Assembly (NCBI GenBank): GCA_003508835.1
Contig: PUFA01000034.1
Coordinates: 1-64,000 of the forward strand
Source of the DNA: Eonycteris spelaea
Lineage: Eukaryota > Chordata > Mammalia > Chiroptera > Pteropodidae
DNA length: 64,000 bases
Reading direction: 5' to 3'
Part shown: in pieces, positions 22,678-32,929 of the stretch
Layout: every line of letters starts with the position of its first letter
Numbering within the stretch: the first letter of the stretch is position 1
Made by a program: the position numbers and the translations under genes
The notes under the pieces: model-generated
The model's input: only the letters and a program-made list of their open reading frames with translations
What the model was told of the DNA's origin: nothing
Database searches by the model: none

Positions 22678-23245
22678 ACCGTGCATGAGCGCTCGTGACA
22701 GCGTTATGTCTGAGCTTCCAAACTGGAAACAACCAAACTTTCCTCCGAGAAAGAGAGACGCGGTGCGTCCACAGCACGGAACACGGGGGTCAGCGAGGGC
22801 AACGGCTGTCGGAACTCGTGAGCACGCGAGCGAGCCCCGAACGCTCCGCACTCAGAGGACGAAGCCGGGCTCGGCGAGCCTCGGCGTATGCCACTGACCT
22901 CGCCTCTGGCGATGGCCACACGGCAGGGACAGATCGGTGTGGCTGCCGAGGGCGGCCAGAGGGGGTTCGGGGGCGGCAGGGGGCCGCTTCACGTCCCGAG
23001 GGCCATGGCAGTCCCTGACCACGCATCTGCCAAACTCACAGACCCGCACCCCAACGAGTGTGAGTCTGACTCGTGTCAATTAAAAATAACCGTGAAACGG
23101 GCAAAGGGGGTTAACCGTGTGGCGATGGCCGAAACCAGACTTTTGGGGGTGGGCACGATGTAGCACGCACAGATGTCGAATCATAACATCGTACGCCTGA
23201 AATGCGTTTAATGTTATAAACCAAGGTTACCTCGATTTAAAAAAA
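22457..23245 (+). mobile_element. L1 LINE 3' piece, plus strand, strongly GC-shifted
   Basis: The copy continues from the 5' piece: CTGACAATACCAG near 22461, GGAACTCTCAGACACTGCCGG near 22488, TGGAAACAACCAAAC near 22724. It ends near the L1 3' terminus with TCGAATCATAACATCGTACGCCTGAAATG near 23174-23202 and an A run after CCTCGATTT (23231-23245). The middle part (22750-22920) keeps the expected order but has many A/T to G/C changes and new CpGs; for example, the family's 'aacattatgctaag' region reads AACGCTCCGCACTC. There is no intact frame. Confidence 0.8.
22644..22675. repeat. (CA)n microsatellite inside L1
   Basis: About 16 AC units lie where L1 has a short 'gtacacgaatg'-type stretch. Matching L1 sequence flanks both sides, so the repeat expanded in place. 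Confidence 0.95.
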
Positions 23246-23401
23246 ATTCTACTGAAAAGAAAAAAAAACCTTAAAAAGCGAATGTCCATTGTAAGCACCC
23301 GTTCATTTTTGCATTTACCAAGTGACTGTTTCCTTATTCACGTCTGGGTTCTGTGCAGTGACAAATGCGATCAGTGGGGTCTCCTCTCTCTAACTCACCG
23401 C

Positions 23402-23612
23402 CTAGAGCAAAGACGGCAAACCACAGCTCGGGGGCCACACCCAGCCCACCAGTTACGTTTGTAAATAAAGTTTTATTGTAACACAGCCAAGCCCACCCAT
23501 CTATGTATGCTCTATCGCAAGAGTTTAGTTTTCTCAGAGAGCCTACAGCCCACAAAACCTAAAATATTTACTATCTCTCTATCTCTTTACAGAAAATGTT
23601 TGCCACTCCTTA
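23402..23612. mobile_element. hAT/Charlie-type non-autonomous DNA element
   Basis: It opens with GACGGCAAACCACAGCTCGGGGGCC, contains TTTGTAAATAAAGTTTTATTGTAACACAGCC and CCTAAAATATTTACTATCTC, and closes with TTTACAGAAAATGTTTGCCACTCC. The ends form the terminal inverted repeat of a common mammalian MER element ('ggtcggcaaac'). I recall the consensus well but not its catalogue name. AATAAA and TTTATT within it come from the element. Confidence 0.75.
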
Positions 23613-23614
23613 AT

Positions 23615-23786
23615 GTGCTGAGCCTCAAACTTCATTTTGCCTGAATATCTTTTTGGATGGAGCTTGTTAAACTCAGATTCTGCCCATGAAACTTCTAATT
23701 GAGTAGCTCTGGAGCAAGCCCAACAGTCTTCAGATTTCTAGATGATTCTAAAGCAAATAGTCCTGGACCACACTTGGGAAAAGCCG
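23615..23786 (+). mobile_element. MER5A-like hAT element, plus strand
   Basis: Blocks in order match MER5A: CCTCAAACTTCATTTTGCCTGAATATC, GGAGCTTGTTAAACTCAGATTCTG, CTTCAGATTTCTAGATGATTC and GTCCTGGACCACACTTGGGAAAAGCC. It directly abuts the previous hAT element, so the pair marks two insertions or one into the edge of the other. Confidence 0.65.
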
Positions 23787-24729
23787 TTTAAGAAATCCAG
23801 GCATTAAGCAACGAGTCGCAGCTGAGCAGATCTTGTTTGTGGGGTTAATCTGTAGCTCATGCGTTAAACTCGAGCTTGACAGCCCGGCCCTTTGAGAAGC
23901 CGCCTCAACTATGTGAAGGTGCCACCCTCTGGGTAAAATAATATTTTGAAAACAGATGTTTCAGAAGAATTATGGGCAAGGGGTTATTGTAGTCACCTTA
24001 TCTCCCATTACAAATGCATATAAAACTGTTCAAGAATTTGGTAATAAAACCGCACATTATTTTAGGTTTCAGCCCCGATCCAGCCCAGCCCAGCCAGGGT
24101 TCACGAGCGAGGCAGGCCGCCGGCTGCAGAGGATAAGAGCTATCTCCGGGAGCAATCCCGCAGCGTGGGGGTGGGGAGGGTGAGGGGGGTGCTGGAGGCA
24201 CTTGCAGGGAGATTTTCCAAAACAACGCCCACTGACAGAACCACCTCCTGCCTCCAGAACTTTCCCTGTGTCCCTCTTGGTCCAAACCTCCCTTGTTCCA
24301 CTCCTGTCCTTCCCGAGTTTGAAGTGCAGTCCCTAGACGGGCCCTGGTGACCCTACACACTTGCAGAATGCCACACGGAATTAAAGGGCAAAGCAGAAGA
24401 GAGACCACCTTCACGCGCAGAGGAGGCTGATGAGAGATCATTATTCGTCCTGGCTCTGAGTTTTGGAAAAGCTGGAGTGAAAAATAAAATTAACGAGTCG
24501 CAAGCTGCTTACATTCGCAAAATGCCCTGGTCAAGGGTAGGGGTGAGACAGAGGACGCCAGGGTCTGGGGGAGGTAGAGTCTGTGTCTTCGATGTGCTCC
24601 AGCCTGTCTCTGACGGCCACCCCCAGGGGACCTGCCATTCGCTGATGATGTTCGTTTGCCTCAAAGGACAACTTCAGTTGTCGATTTCGGGTCTCTTGCA
24701 GTCAGCCCAAAGCCATCCAGAGAATTCCA
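23787..24729. other. Unique DNA, no recognised gene
   Basis: The stretch 23940-24075 is AT-rich and contains a 75-codon plus frame from 23956 without known domain. The stretch 24080-24420 is GC-richer. No element is recognised. Confidence 0.4.
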
Positions 24730-25030
24730 TCAGATTTAGAGTTTTATTCTAGAACATGATGAGATTGGAGAAAATTGCTTTAATTAGTAATTAAATGACA
24801 TCACCGCTGAGAAGGTTTTATTTTGAGTGCGAAGCTACTACCCATGATGCGAAGTAGTGTTATTTTTGGCCTCGTCAAAGGCTTACAATGCTCAAATCTC
24901 ACAGAACCTATGAACTCTGTCTAACACGTAAACAGAAACTTTTTTGATACTACTTAGTTTCCAAATATACGTAGCTGGAGCGCTGTGTCTGAAGCCAAGA
25001 TGGCCCTGCCGTGTAATTAGTAATGAATTG
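24730..25030. promoter_or_regulatory. AT-rich island with ATTA cores, candidate regulatory element
   Basis: It contains GCTTTAATTAGTAATTAAATGA near 24778 (several homeodomain-type TAATTA cores) and another AATTAGTAATGAATTG near 25014. Its flanks are GC-richer. Conservation cannot be judged from one sequence. Confidence 0.25.
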
Positions 25031-26355
25031 TTGTCTGTCTCCTTTCAATTATTTCCCTTCTGGTTATTATTTGACAGAAGTAGCACGTCCAACAGGTGGC
25101 CCATCTGACCTTTCCCAGGCCTGGCGCTTTCCACCGTGATGGATGGGAAAGGAGAGACGGGGAATACGTTTGATGTATGCGGAAAATCAGAAGATAGGCT
25201 CCGGGCTGGAATGAGAAGAATCCCCTCCGCTTCGTGGACGGCGGGGGCACAGCGAGGCTAACGCTGATTCATCCGGGCGAAATGAAAACAAACCCGCGCG
25301 GTCTTCCAGAGAACAACGAGCAAACTCACCCAACGGCATGACGGGAGCTGGCGTGAAGACGAGAAGAAGGGAGTCACGTGTTCCCCGGGCCCACGTGAAG
25401 TCACGAGTGACCTACCAGCTAACCTTCCTTAGAACTATTTGTTTTATACGGGACTGCCTCGTCAACGGCCAAATTAGAGGAAAATACCACGTCAGTGAAC
25501 GTCAGACTCTCTGGGGTAAGAGGCAGTGACGAAAACGCATGTCAGTGTCTCTGGACACTGTACCTGAATTCTAGATCACGCTAATAGTCACGGTGAAAGG
25601 TACACAGAATAAATTTAGAGCTTTTACTCAGAAAACATGATAATGACATCTTATTAGCAGTAGCAAGGTGCTGAAAACATTTGCGTGAGAAGAGACCTTG
25701 GCATCAGCCGATGACATAAAACAATCAATGCCTTGACGTGAACTCTCTCACACACGTGCGCACGCACACACACACGAAAGGAAAGCTTAGGAAACACCAT
25801 TGGGATCTTGCCATTAAATGCCAAAATGGCTCAAATCATCTTTAAAATACAAGTGCTAAAGGAAGGACTCGCAGAACAGATTTCAGGGAGAGAAGATTAA
25901 AAGTCTCAGTGCACGGTCGTGCGGGGCCGTGTGGGGCCAAGTGGTCATGGACATGAGGCCATCGGGCGTGGGGCTGAGCTGAGTGGGGCCCCCGGGGCAG
26001 CCTGGGACTCTGCGGAGCGACAGAGCTGACCGGCGGAGTGGCTCCAGAGGCGGCTACCGCGGGGGCCTGATGAGGAGCTTGCAGGGCGGCGGAGGGCAGA
26101 GCCGGCAGGCTGGGGGCTGGGGGCACTGACTTGGGGCTCGTCAGCAGAGTAGCCTCCAAGGACGGGGCCTGTGGGCTAGCAGGAGCGAGGGCAGGACGGT
26201 GACCTGGACCCAGATGCTGAGTGTGGACATCTGGGCATCAGGCCGAAGCTGGGGGAGTGCATGGACCCGGGTCTGGGCTGTGGCCTGGAGCATCCGCTGC
26301 CCTCGGCCCAGAGTCCCACTGCCATGCGTACAGGTCCCTCACCGGGTCCGAGAGG
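25031..26355. other. Mixed unique DNA with a short CA repeat
   Basis: A CA/CG dinucleotide patch lies at 25748-25778. The stretch 25900-26340 is GC-rich. No gene or repeat family is recognised. Confidence 0.4.
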
Positions 26356-26775
26356 GTGTCCGTGTGTGCACGTGTGTGTGTGTGCACGTGTGTGTGCTGT
26401 GTGTGCATGTGTGTCCGTGTGTATGTGTGTGCATGTGTGCTGTGTGTGAGGTGTACTGTGTGCACGTATGTATGCATGTTTGTGTGTGGTGTGTGTGCAT
26501 GAGTGCATTGCATGTATATGTAAGTGTGTGATGTGTGCATACATGCATGTGTGTGCTGTGCATGCAAGTGCGTGTGCATATGTACTATGTGTGTGGTGTA
26601 TTATGTGCGCATGTGTATGTTGTGTGTGGTGCATGTGTTCATATGTGTGAACACGTGCATTGTGTGCTGTGCATGTGTGTGCTGTGCACATGTGTGCATG
26701 TGTGTGGCATGTGTGCGAGTGCACGTGTATATGTGCATTGTGGTGTGTGCATGTGTGTGCGCGTGTGTGCATGTA
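26356..26775. repeat. TG-rich alternating purine-pyrimidine array
   Basis: About 420 bases of TGTGTGCATGTGTGC-type units with TGCTGTG and TGGTG interruptions. Alternating purine-pyrimidine favours Z-DNA. The right edge meets the end of an antisense LTR directly. Frames rich in Cys-Val-His or His-Thr are translations of the array. Confidence 0.9.
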
Positions 26776-27187
26776 TGTTCCCTGTGGCTGCCGTAACATA
26801 TTACTACAACGAAGTATCTTAAAACAGGAAACCCCCGGTTCTAGAAGCCAGAAGTCGCAAACCAGAGTGTCCAGAGGGCCGTGTGCAGAGGTCTAGGGGA
26901 CGGTCCCTCCACCTCTGGTGGCTCCGGGCGCCCTGGCTCATGGCTGCATCGCTCCCATCTCCGCCTCCCCCTCTGCATCCCCTTCCACATGCCTCTTATA
27001 AGGACGCTTGTCCTTGGACTTAGAACCTACCAAACAGCCTAGGATGACCTCCTCGCCCTGGGCCCCTTAGTCACACCTACACAGATCTTCATACACCGTT
27101 TGTTTATTTTTAATTAAAGTGCTAGTCATGGGCGCCAAGGGTCAGGGCACTTACGTGCCTTTCGGAGGCCACCATTCAACCCACGAC
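26776..27187 (-). mobile_element. Solo LTR, MLT1-type, minus strand
   Basis: The plus strand shows the complement in order: TTCCCTGTGGCTGCCGTAACATATTAC, TTCTAGAAGCCAGAAGTC, CTCTTATAAGGACGCTTGTC, ATGACCTCCTCGCCCTGGGCCC, and it ends TTTCGGAGGCCACCATTCAACCCACGACG, like the usual 'gggggccattattcaacccaccac'. There are no internal genes. It resembles the standard 5'-3' MLT1 consensus over nearly full length. Confidence 0.85.
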
Positions 27188-28869
27188 GCCGTCTTCGCCA
27201 GTGTCATAGTGAAAGCCTTTGGGCTGCAGGCTCCTGTCGGGGGACTGAACCTCAGCGGTGAAGGAGGGAAAAATGGTGCCCGGAGGGCCCAGGTGGGCTG
27301 GGTGGCGTCATTCGGGAGACCAAGTGGCCCTCCAGGGGCTGTGGAAGCCAGAGCTGGCCAGGGGGCCACGGGAGCATTGGCACAAGTGCTGAGTCCCTCC
27401 CACGTGACCGTCAGTGACCTCCAGCCAGGCTCCACGGAGAAGGGCCCAGAAAGCAGATGCTCGAGAGGCTGAGCAGGGGACAGCCATGTGGCTTGACAAC
27501 AGGCTTCTGAGTCAGTTCACTGTCTGGGCTACAGAATTTAAACTGATGGGAACAGAGAAACGAGGCCCCAAATCCAAGGCATCTTAGGACATTCCGAAGC
27601 TGTTTGCTCTCGTATTTTGAGTGAATCAGCTTTGTGTTAACACACAGAAAGCACATTGCTAGGTCCAGTGAAGGCTTTTTCCTGGAAAGGGTGTGATTCG
27701 AGTCACCCAGAGGCCGACCGTGAAACCCCGGGGCCGGGCGGCCGGCACTGGGCACTCTGGGGCCGATCCAGCGTGCTGCCCACGCCCCGCCGCCTAAGAA
27801 AACAGGCGTCTTCGCAATCAAGCCCATGTGTAAACCCGTTGGCTGTTTTAACTCGCTGCGCCACTCAGGTTCCAATGACCCTTCAGAAGGCCGGGGGCCG
27901 GCGGGGGACCACGAAAACGGTCGCTCCCCGCGGTGGGGGGCGCCCCGCCTCTGGCCGAGCACCAGATGTGAGTGCGCCGGCCTGGCTCCGCCCGCCGGGG
28001 AGGCCCGTGCACCCCGAGCTCGGAGCCCACGCCTGCGGCTTGCTTTTCTGAACCTCAGTGAGGGTTTGGGAGCTGGTTGCCGGCCCCACCTCTGGAGAGA
28101 GCCTGGCGGAGCCTCCCTCTGGTCTGCGGCACTCGGACAGACACAGCGACAGAGAACCCGGGGGACTTTCAGAAAGGGCCTGCCGAGGAAGGACCCGGGG
28201 GGGGGGGGCCAGCCCCGCGTCTGGGTGTTTTGAGTTTTGTTTTGTTTTCGTGGCCCGTAAGTGACTCAGATGTGTGCCCCACGCTAAGAAGCCGAGTCCA
28301 CTGACCCGTAGTGACCATCTGGGATGTGGGGGGAGGGGCGGCCGGAGTCAAATGCTTTGCCCCAGGCCACGGAGCGAGGTCCGTAGGGCCGCAGCCCCCA
28401 GCCCCCAGGTGGAGCAGCCTCTCCCCGCCCTCCCGATCCGCCCTGTGGAGAAAGCCGGGGAAGGATGCTTGCTTCGAAAGGAGGAAAGCAGGGCCCGGCG
28501 CAAGCCAGAAACCCGCTCCTTCCGACATAGCTGTGGCCTGGCCAGCGGGGCTTAGAGACACCGCACGTCTCCAGGAGCCTGCGGTCCACAGTCCAGGCAG
28601 ACGCGAGCGGAGCCGAGCAGACGGACCCCACCCGCGGGACCCGGGCTGCCCCGGAAGCCAGCGGGGCGCCAGTGCGGGCACGGCGTGGACGTGCAGGGTG
28701 CTCGCTGGCGTGGGGGGTGGGCGGGCGGAGGCCCGGCCCTGAGGACGATACTCCCCCGGGCGCCCGCAGCGCTGTGACCGCGTCTGAGAATAGAAACGTG
28801 CAGGTGACAGCCGCACCCACGTGACGCGCATACTCGCCTTCCCCGCGAGTCCCAACTCGCCTTTGACAG
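27188..28869. other. GC-rich single-copy DNA, weak MIR-like trace
   Basis: Frames up to 228 codons occur on the minus strand (28169-28855) overlapping plus frames, with no domain. A stretch at about 28345-28400, AAATGCTTTGCCCCAGGCCACGGAGC, resembles the MIR 'cttgcccaaggtcacacagc' region but is too short to call. A run of 12 G lies near 28198-28209. Confidence 0.4.
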
Positions 28870-29479
28870 AGGCTTTTTCTTGCCCCGGGAGCCAACCAAT
28901 TAAGCATCTTTCGGGGCATGCCTTTTCTTTTGCTTATTTATGTATTTTTGTTTTTAGAGCTATTCCCATCTACCACCTTCGGCGCATTTGTTTTCCATGG
29001 CACTGAGCAGAGTCTGAGCTATTTGTCTTGAAGAACGTCTGGCATCTGGGACTTGCCTGATCATTCCCTCATTAGCAGCATTTTTGGGAAGAATTCCAGA
29101 AAGGTGAACTCCTGGCGGCACATAATTACTCGTTTTGATGCTGGAGCCAGGACCTGTCGATCTGCATTCCTCTCAGCTCGGCTCGGGGGCGCTCCCCTGG
29201 TTTCTGAAATCAGATGCCCCAGGGGTGAGCTATGCCTTGTCTACTGGCGTCAGTAATTTCTCCAAAGAGCCCCGATGCTCGTGAGCGGGAAGGGGTGTGT
29301 AGAAGGCAAGGTCTGGCTGCGAGGTGTGCTCGCTGTAAGGGGCTGCCGTGCACCTTGGCACTCTTTGGGGCTGGGTGATAAGTAGTCCTCCTCCCTCAGT
29401 CCCTTCGCCTGCGGTGAGAGGCCTGGGTCCTGACAGTAGGAATACCTATTCAATCTCTGCCACAGTATTTACAAAGAAA
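28870..29479. other. Mixed unique DNA
   Basis: The stretch 28910-29000 is T-rich and the rest is ordinary. No repeat or exon is recognised. Confidence 0.35.
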
Positions 29480-29950
29480 TTTTAAAATGACAGAACTATG
29501 GTGGCCATGCCATTATTCCTAATAAATCTACTTGGCAAAGGTCAAAGGTATTTGAATTAATTCTTTTTTCTTGTGCTCTTAGGGTTATCAATTTAATGTA
29601 CAGCTAAATTCATTCGTTTATGTTTTTATTCAACACTAAATTTTGCTTTTTTAGCATTTCGTATGAAACTTCATTTTTTTAACATTACAATATAGACATT
29701 TGCAAAAATCACAATTATATACAGAATTCTATTCAAACAAACCTTTCTTCCATCGCTAAGCTCTGCCCCATCCTAAACTGATCCCTAAAGGTCACCGCTT
29801 GCACTAAATACTACTTTAGCTTTTCTGGCTCTCCTTTTGCACAAATATACAAATATAATCATATATTCTTATTCCACCTTTTTAGCAGTTTTCTGCACCT
29901 TAACAAAATATCCTCATTCAAAGCATCAGTTCTCAAAGATCCCTCATCGT
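29480..29950 (-). mobile_element. Probable old L1 remnant, minus strand
   Basis: This AT-rich tract has ACAATATAGACATTTGCAAAAATCACA near 29687, a GATCCCTAAAGGTCACCGC block, ACAAATATACAAATATAATCATATA near 29841 and TTTTCTGCACCTTAACAAAATAT near 29890. These resemble the complement of 3' parts of old L1 subfamilies. There is no coding remnant. The assignment is moderate because the match is patchy. Confidence 0.4.
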
Positions 29951-30461
29951 TGACTTCGCTGCTGCCCGCTATTCACGGACGGTCAGTCTGCCCCATCCCA
30001 TCGCCCCCCTCACACAGAAGCCCCAGCCACACCCCAGCCGACGGGGAGACACGGGGCTGGGGGTGTGGCGAGCAGAAGTGAGAGACGCGGGAGAGCAGTG
30101 ACGAACGGGGGTGGGTCAGGCCTGGCAGGGCGCCCTGACGTCCCGCTACACTCTCCCTGCCAGAGGAGTGGCTTCCACAAGGCGAAAGGGGAAGGGGCCC
30201 CGCTAGTGTCAAAGCAGCCGGGCTCTTCGCCGGCTCAGAAGTGTCCCAGAGAGCTGTGAGGAGTGGCAGAGTGGGGGTCTCCCGGGCTACGCCAGAGAAA
30301 CCGTCCTACTCAGCGGACAAGTCAGGGCGTGGGAGGCGGTGGGTGTCAGATGCGTAAAGTCAGTTTCGCAACTTAGAAATTTAAAGCATGTGTGTAGGAT
30401 CACACGTGCACGTGGCACAGGGGCGATAAAATGACAGTCATGAAGGCAGCCAGGTCCCGAG
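29951..30461. other. GC-rich spacer
   Basis: Nothing is recognised. An E-box pair CACGTGCACGTGGC lies near 30401-30415. Confidence 0.35.
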
Positions 30462-30605
30462 AGCAGGGGCTCTCACTTCTGGGGTCCGCGAACCCTCTGA
30501 AGTTCCTTGCAAAATGTATGAGTGGATTTTAGGGGAAAACAATGCCGAACTTTCATCGGGTTTTGAGAAGAGTTTCTGACTCAAAACTAAAAAAGAGGAA
30601 AGTAT
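30462..30605. mobile_element. hAT-type MER element
   Basis: The stretch begins GCAGGGGCTCTCACTTCTGGGGTCCGCGAACCC and continues TTCCTTGCAAAATGTATGAGTGG, ACTTTCATCGGGTTTTGAGAAG and TGACTCAAAACTAAAAAAGAGG. This is the order of a mammalian hAT non-autonomous element whose consensus contains 'ggttcttaacctggggtcc' and 'agctttcatcagattctcaaa'. I do not recall its catalogue name for certain. Confidence 0.55.
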
Positions 30606-31299
30606 TTCGGAACACCGGCGTGGGGGACAGGAAACAGGTGGGCGGTGGCCACGGTGGTGGGGCTGATCTTGCTCGGCCAACACAGCCAGGGGATGGCTTC
30701 GCCGGGCTGCTCGTCCGTCGCTGTGCACCCTTACAACGTGCGTCTGCGATTAGCCCGGTCCCAGAGGGGCGGAGAGCAGCCCCGAAGCCCCGCTCTGGAC
30801 ACCCCCCTCGCCACCTCAGGAGCTGGGCCCCCACGGGGGCCTGCTTCTGATGGCCTGGTTCCTAGACTTCCCGGTTCCCCGCCCTGTGCCCGGGGCGCCC
30901 TCGGAGACTTGGCCCTGTCTGCCCCCCAGGAGGCCTGGGCTGCCGGCAGGGCCCCCCCACCCCCCGGGGCCAGAACCTGCCGCGCACGGTCCCTCGCCGG
31001 CGCCGACTCTGCCGGACCGCCCGGCCCCTGCTCAGGGCTTGTTTTCTTCCTGACAGAATCCCTCCCGGAACCTCCAGCTGGGTCTGCCGGTTCCAACAGC
31101 ACCTGCAGTTCTGCCTCTCGGCACTTAACATCCCCCGTGGCAGTGACGTGAGCTCTTTTTACAAAGCACAGCATGTTAGCGATCCAGGAGCAAATGCCAA
31201 GGGTTATTATTTTCTAAAGTTCGTCGTAAAACCCTGTGATGGCTTCTCTGCCCCGCAGAGGACAGACTGGGGCGTCCCTGCCATCACAGGACTGCCCCA
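30606..31299. other. CpG-rich single-copy DNA
   Basis: A 168-codon plus frame (30645-31151) overlaps a 147-codon minus frame (30731-31174), so neither is credible. No repeat is recognised. Confidence 0.4.
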
Positions 31300-31480
31300 C
31301 AGGGCCACGGTTCCTCATGAATATTCATGATATGTAAATAAGCACCACTGACACTGAGGCGTCCAACGGGACTACAGTTAATAACGAGCGGAAAGAATCC
31401 ACTTATTTGAAATTATTATAGCGAATGTAATTTTACCTTCATTGGACTGCATTTTTCTTGAGATTGGTCTTTTTCCATGG
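31300..31480. promoter_or_regulatory. AT-rich element with perfect 16-bp POU-like palindrome
   Basis: TCATGAATATTCATGA at 31315-31330 is a perfect palindrome. Its core ATGAATATTCAT resembles the MORE-type site bound by POU-domain dimers (consensus ATGCATATGCAT with variation). TATGTAAATAAGCA follows at 31332, a forkhead-like AAATA stretch. Binding is an inference from motif shape. Confidence 0.35.
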
Positions 31481-32639
31481 CTTCTCTCTGGAGGGAAGTT
31501 CGGAATATTTTCCGATATTTAACAAGGAATCATCTTCTCTCAGGAAATCCTGGCGTTTCAAATCTGGTGCTTCGTCTCCGCTGAGCAGATGGGCTTTTCT
31601 GCGACATCCTCTAAGGAAACGTGGCCCTGTGTGTCCGTAATCAGCCTGAAGCCCCACCCCTCCCGCTCACGCCGCCGTTCAGTCCATCCCTTAGCGAACG
31701 CGTTCACGGCACGTGCGATGTGCCAACGTGACGAATGTGAACTCACGTGATGGGTGCTTTCACGGGACACCTCGCTGTCCAGACGCCTGCTCACCTTACA
31801 GTCAACGCCAGGAGGCTGGGGCGCCACACGTAATTTAAAATGTATTAGAAGTGAAAGAAAGTTTTAATTTTCTGCCAACTCCAGCCCCTCCTCCTCTCCC
31901 GCAAAAAAAAGACGAGCAGTGAACAGGGTGAGAGAAGGCTAAGCGAGGAGTCGAACGCTGGCCCCTGGCCGGGGGTGGACGCAGCTCCTGGCCGGCTTCC
32001 TCCCTCCATCCTGCTCGCTGCACGGAGGACACATGTCCCTGGGCCAGCCTGGGGCTTCTGACTCAGGCCACGGAGCGGGCCCCGGAGCAGAGAGCTGTGG
32101 TGTGCCAGCCGCCAGTGGCAACGAAGAAGGCCCCTCCAGACCACGTCCCGCACGGGCCGAGCACCTTCTCCGAGCACAGAGAACGTGCTTTCTGGGGCCT
32201 GTCACAACGCAGGGCTTCCTGGGGCCGACAGGAGGGTTTGCCGAGAGAGAATGAACCATTGTGTAAGGATGAGCACTGTGCTACCAGTAATTTAGCCATC
32301 ACACACGCACACACATGCACACACTCGCACACGCACGCACACGCACGAGTCCCTCCTCGGGAAACCTCCAGCGCTGGACACTGGTCTGGATTCTCACTTC
32401 AAGGCCCTGTGGTGACCTCAGGCCATCTGAGCTAAATCATCCTGTGTTTAAGATCTTATTACTACTTGAAAAGAATCGTTAGATTTTGATCCCAAACTGC
32501 TCAGATCCCCATTTAAATTTATTCCTCATTCAGAGGTTTCTAGGAAGCTCAAGTCTGCCGCGGAACTCTTCAGAATGGAGGCTTCCCGCCGACGGCAGCG
32601 CTCCAACCGGTCCCCCGTCACGGGGCCTTCTCTGTGAGC
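31481..32639. other. Mixed unique DNA with a CA/CG dinucleotide patch
   Basis: A (CA)n/(CG) patch occupies 32302-32346. The rest has no recognised family. The 110-codon minus frame 31845-32177 has no domain. Confidence 0.4.
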
Positions 32640-32830
32640 GTCTGTCTGTCCCCAACTCCTGTAAGGACGCAAGTCATGAGACTTAGGGCCCACCCTGCCC
32701 CAGTATAGCCTCTTCTCAAGATTACTAATTCCACCTTCGAAGATCCAGTGTCCAGTAAGGCCACGGCCATCGGTGCCAGGGGCGGGATGTGGACGCAGTT
32801 GGGGGGGACACTGTTCGACGGTCTAGAGGG
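32640..32830 (-). mobile_element. MLT1-type LTR fragment, minus strand
   Basis: Blocks of the complementary LTR are in order: CTGTAAGGACGCAAGTCATGAGACTTAGGGCCCACCCTG, AAGATTACTAATTCCACCTTCGAAGA, GGATGTGGACGC and GGGGGGACACTGTTCGACG. It represents the half of the LTR around 'aaggacaccagtc...gggcccaccct'. Confidence 0.6.
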
Positions 32831-32929
32831 ATCGCTGTGCCGCCCCGTTCTAGAGACGACGCCACAAGAGGAAGTTCGGAAACCGCTAACGACACACAGC
32901 GGGCAAGGAGCAGAGCACAGAGCTGCGGG

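Noticed and set aside
26176..26799. His-Thr-rich 207-codon minus frame
   Set aside because: Translation of the TG array complement.
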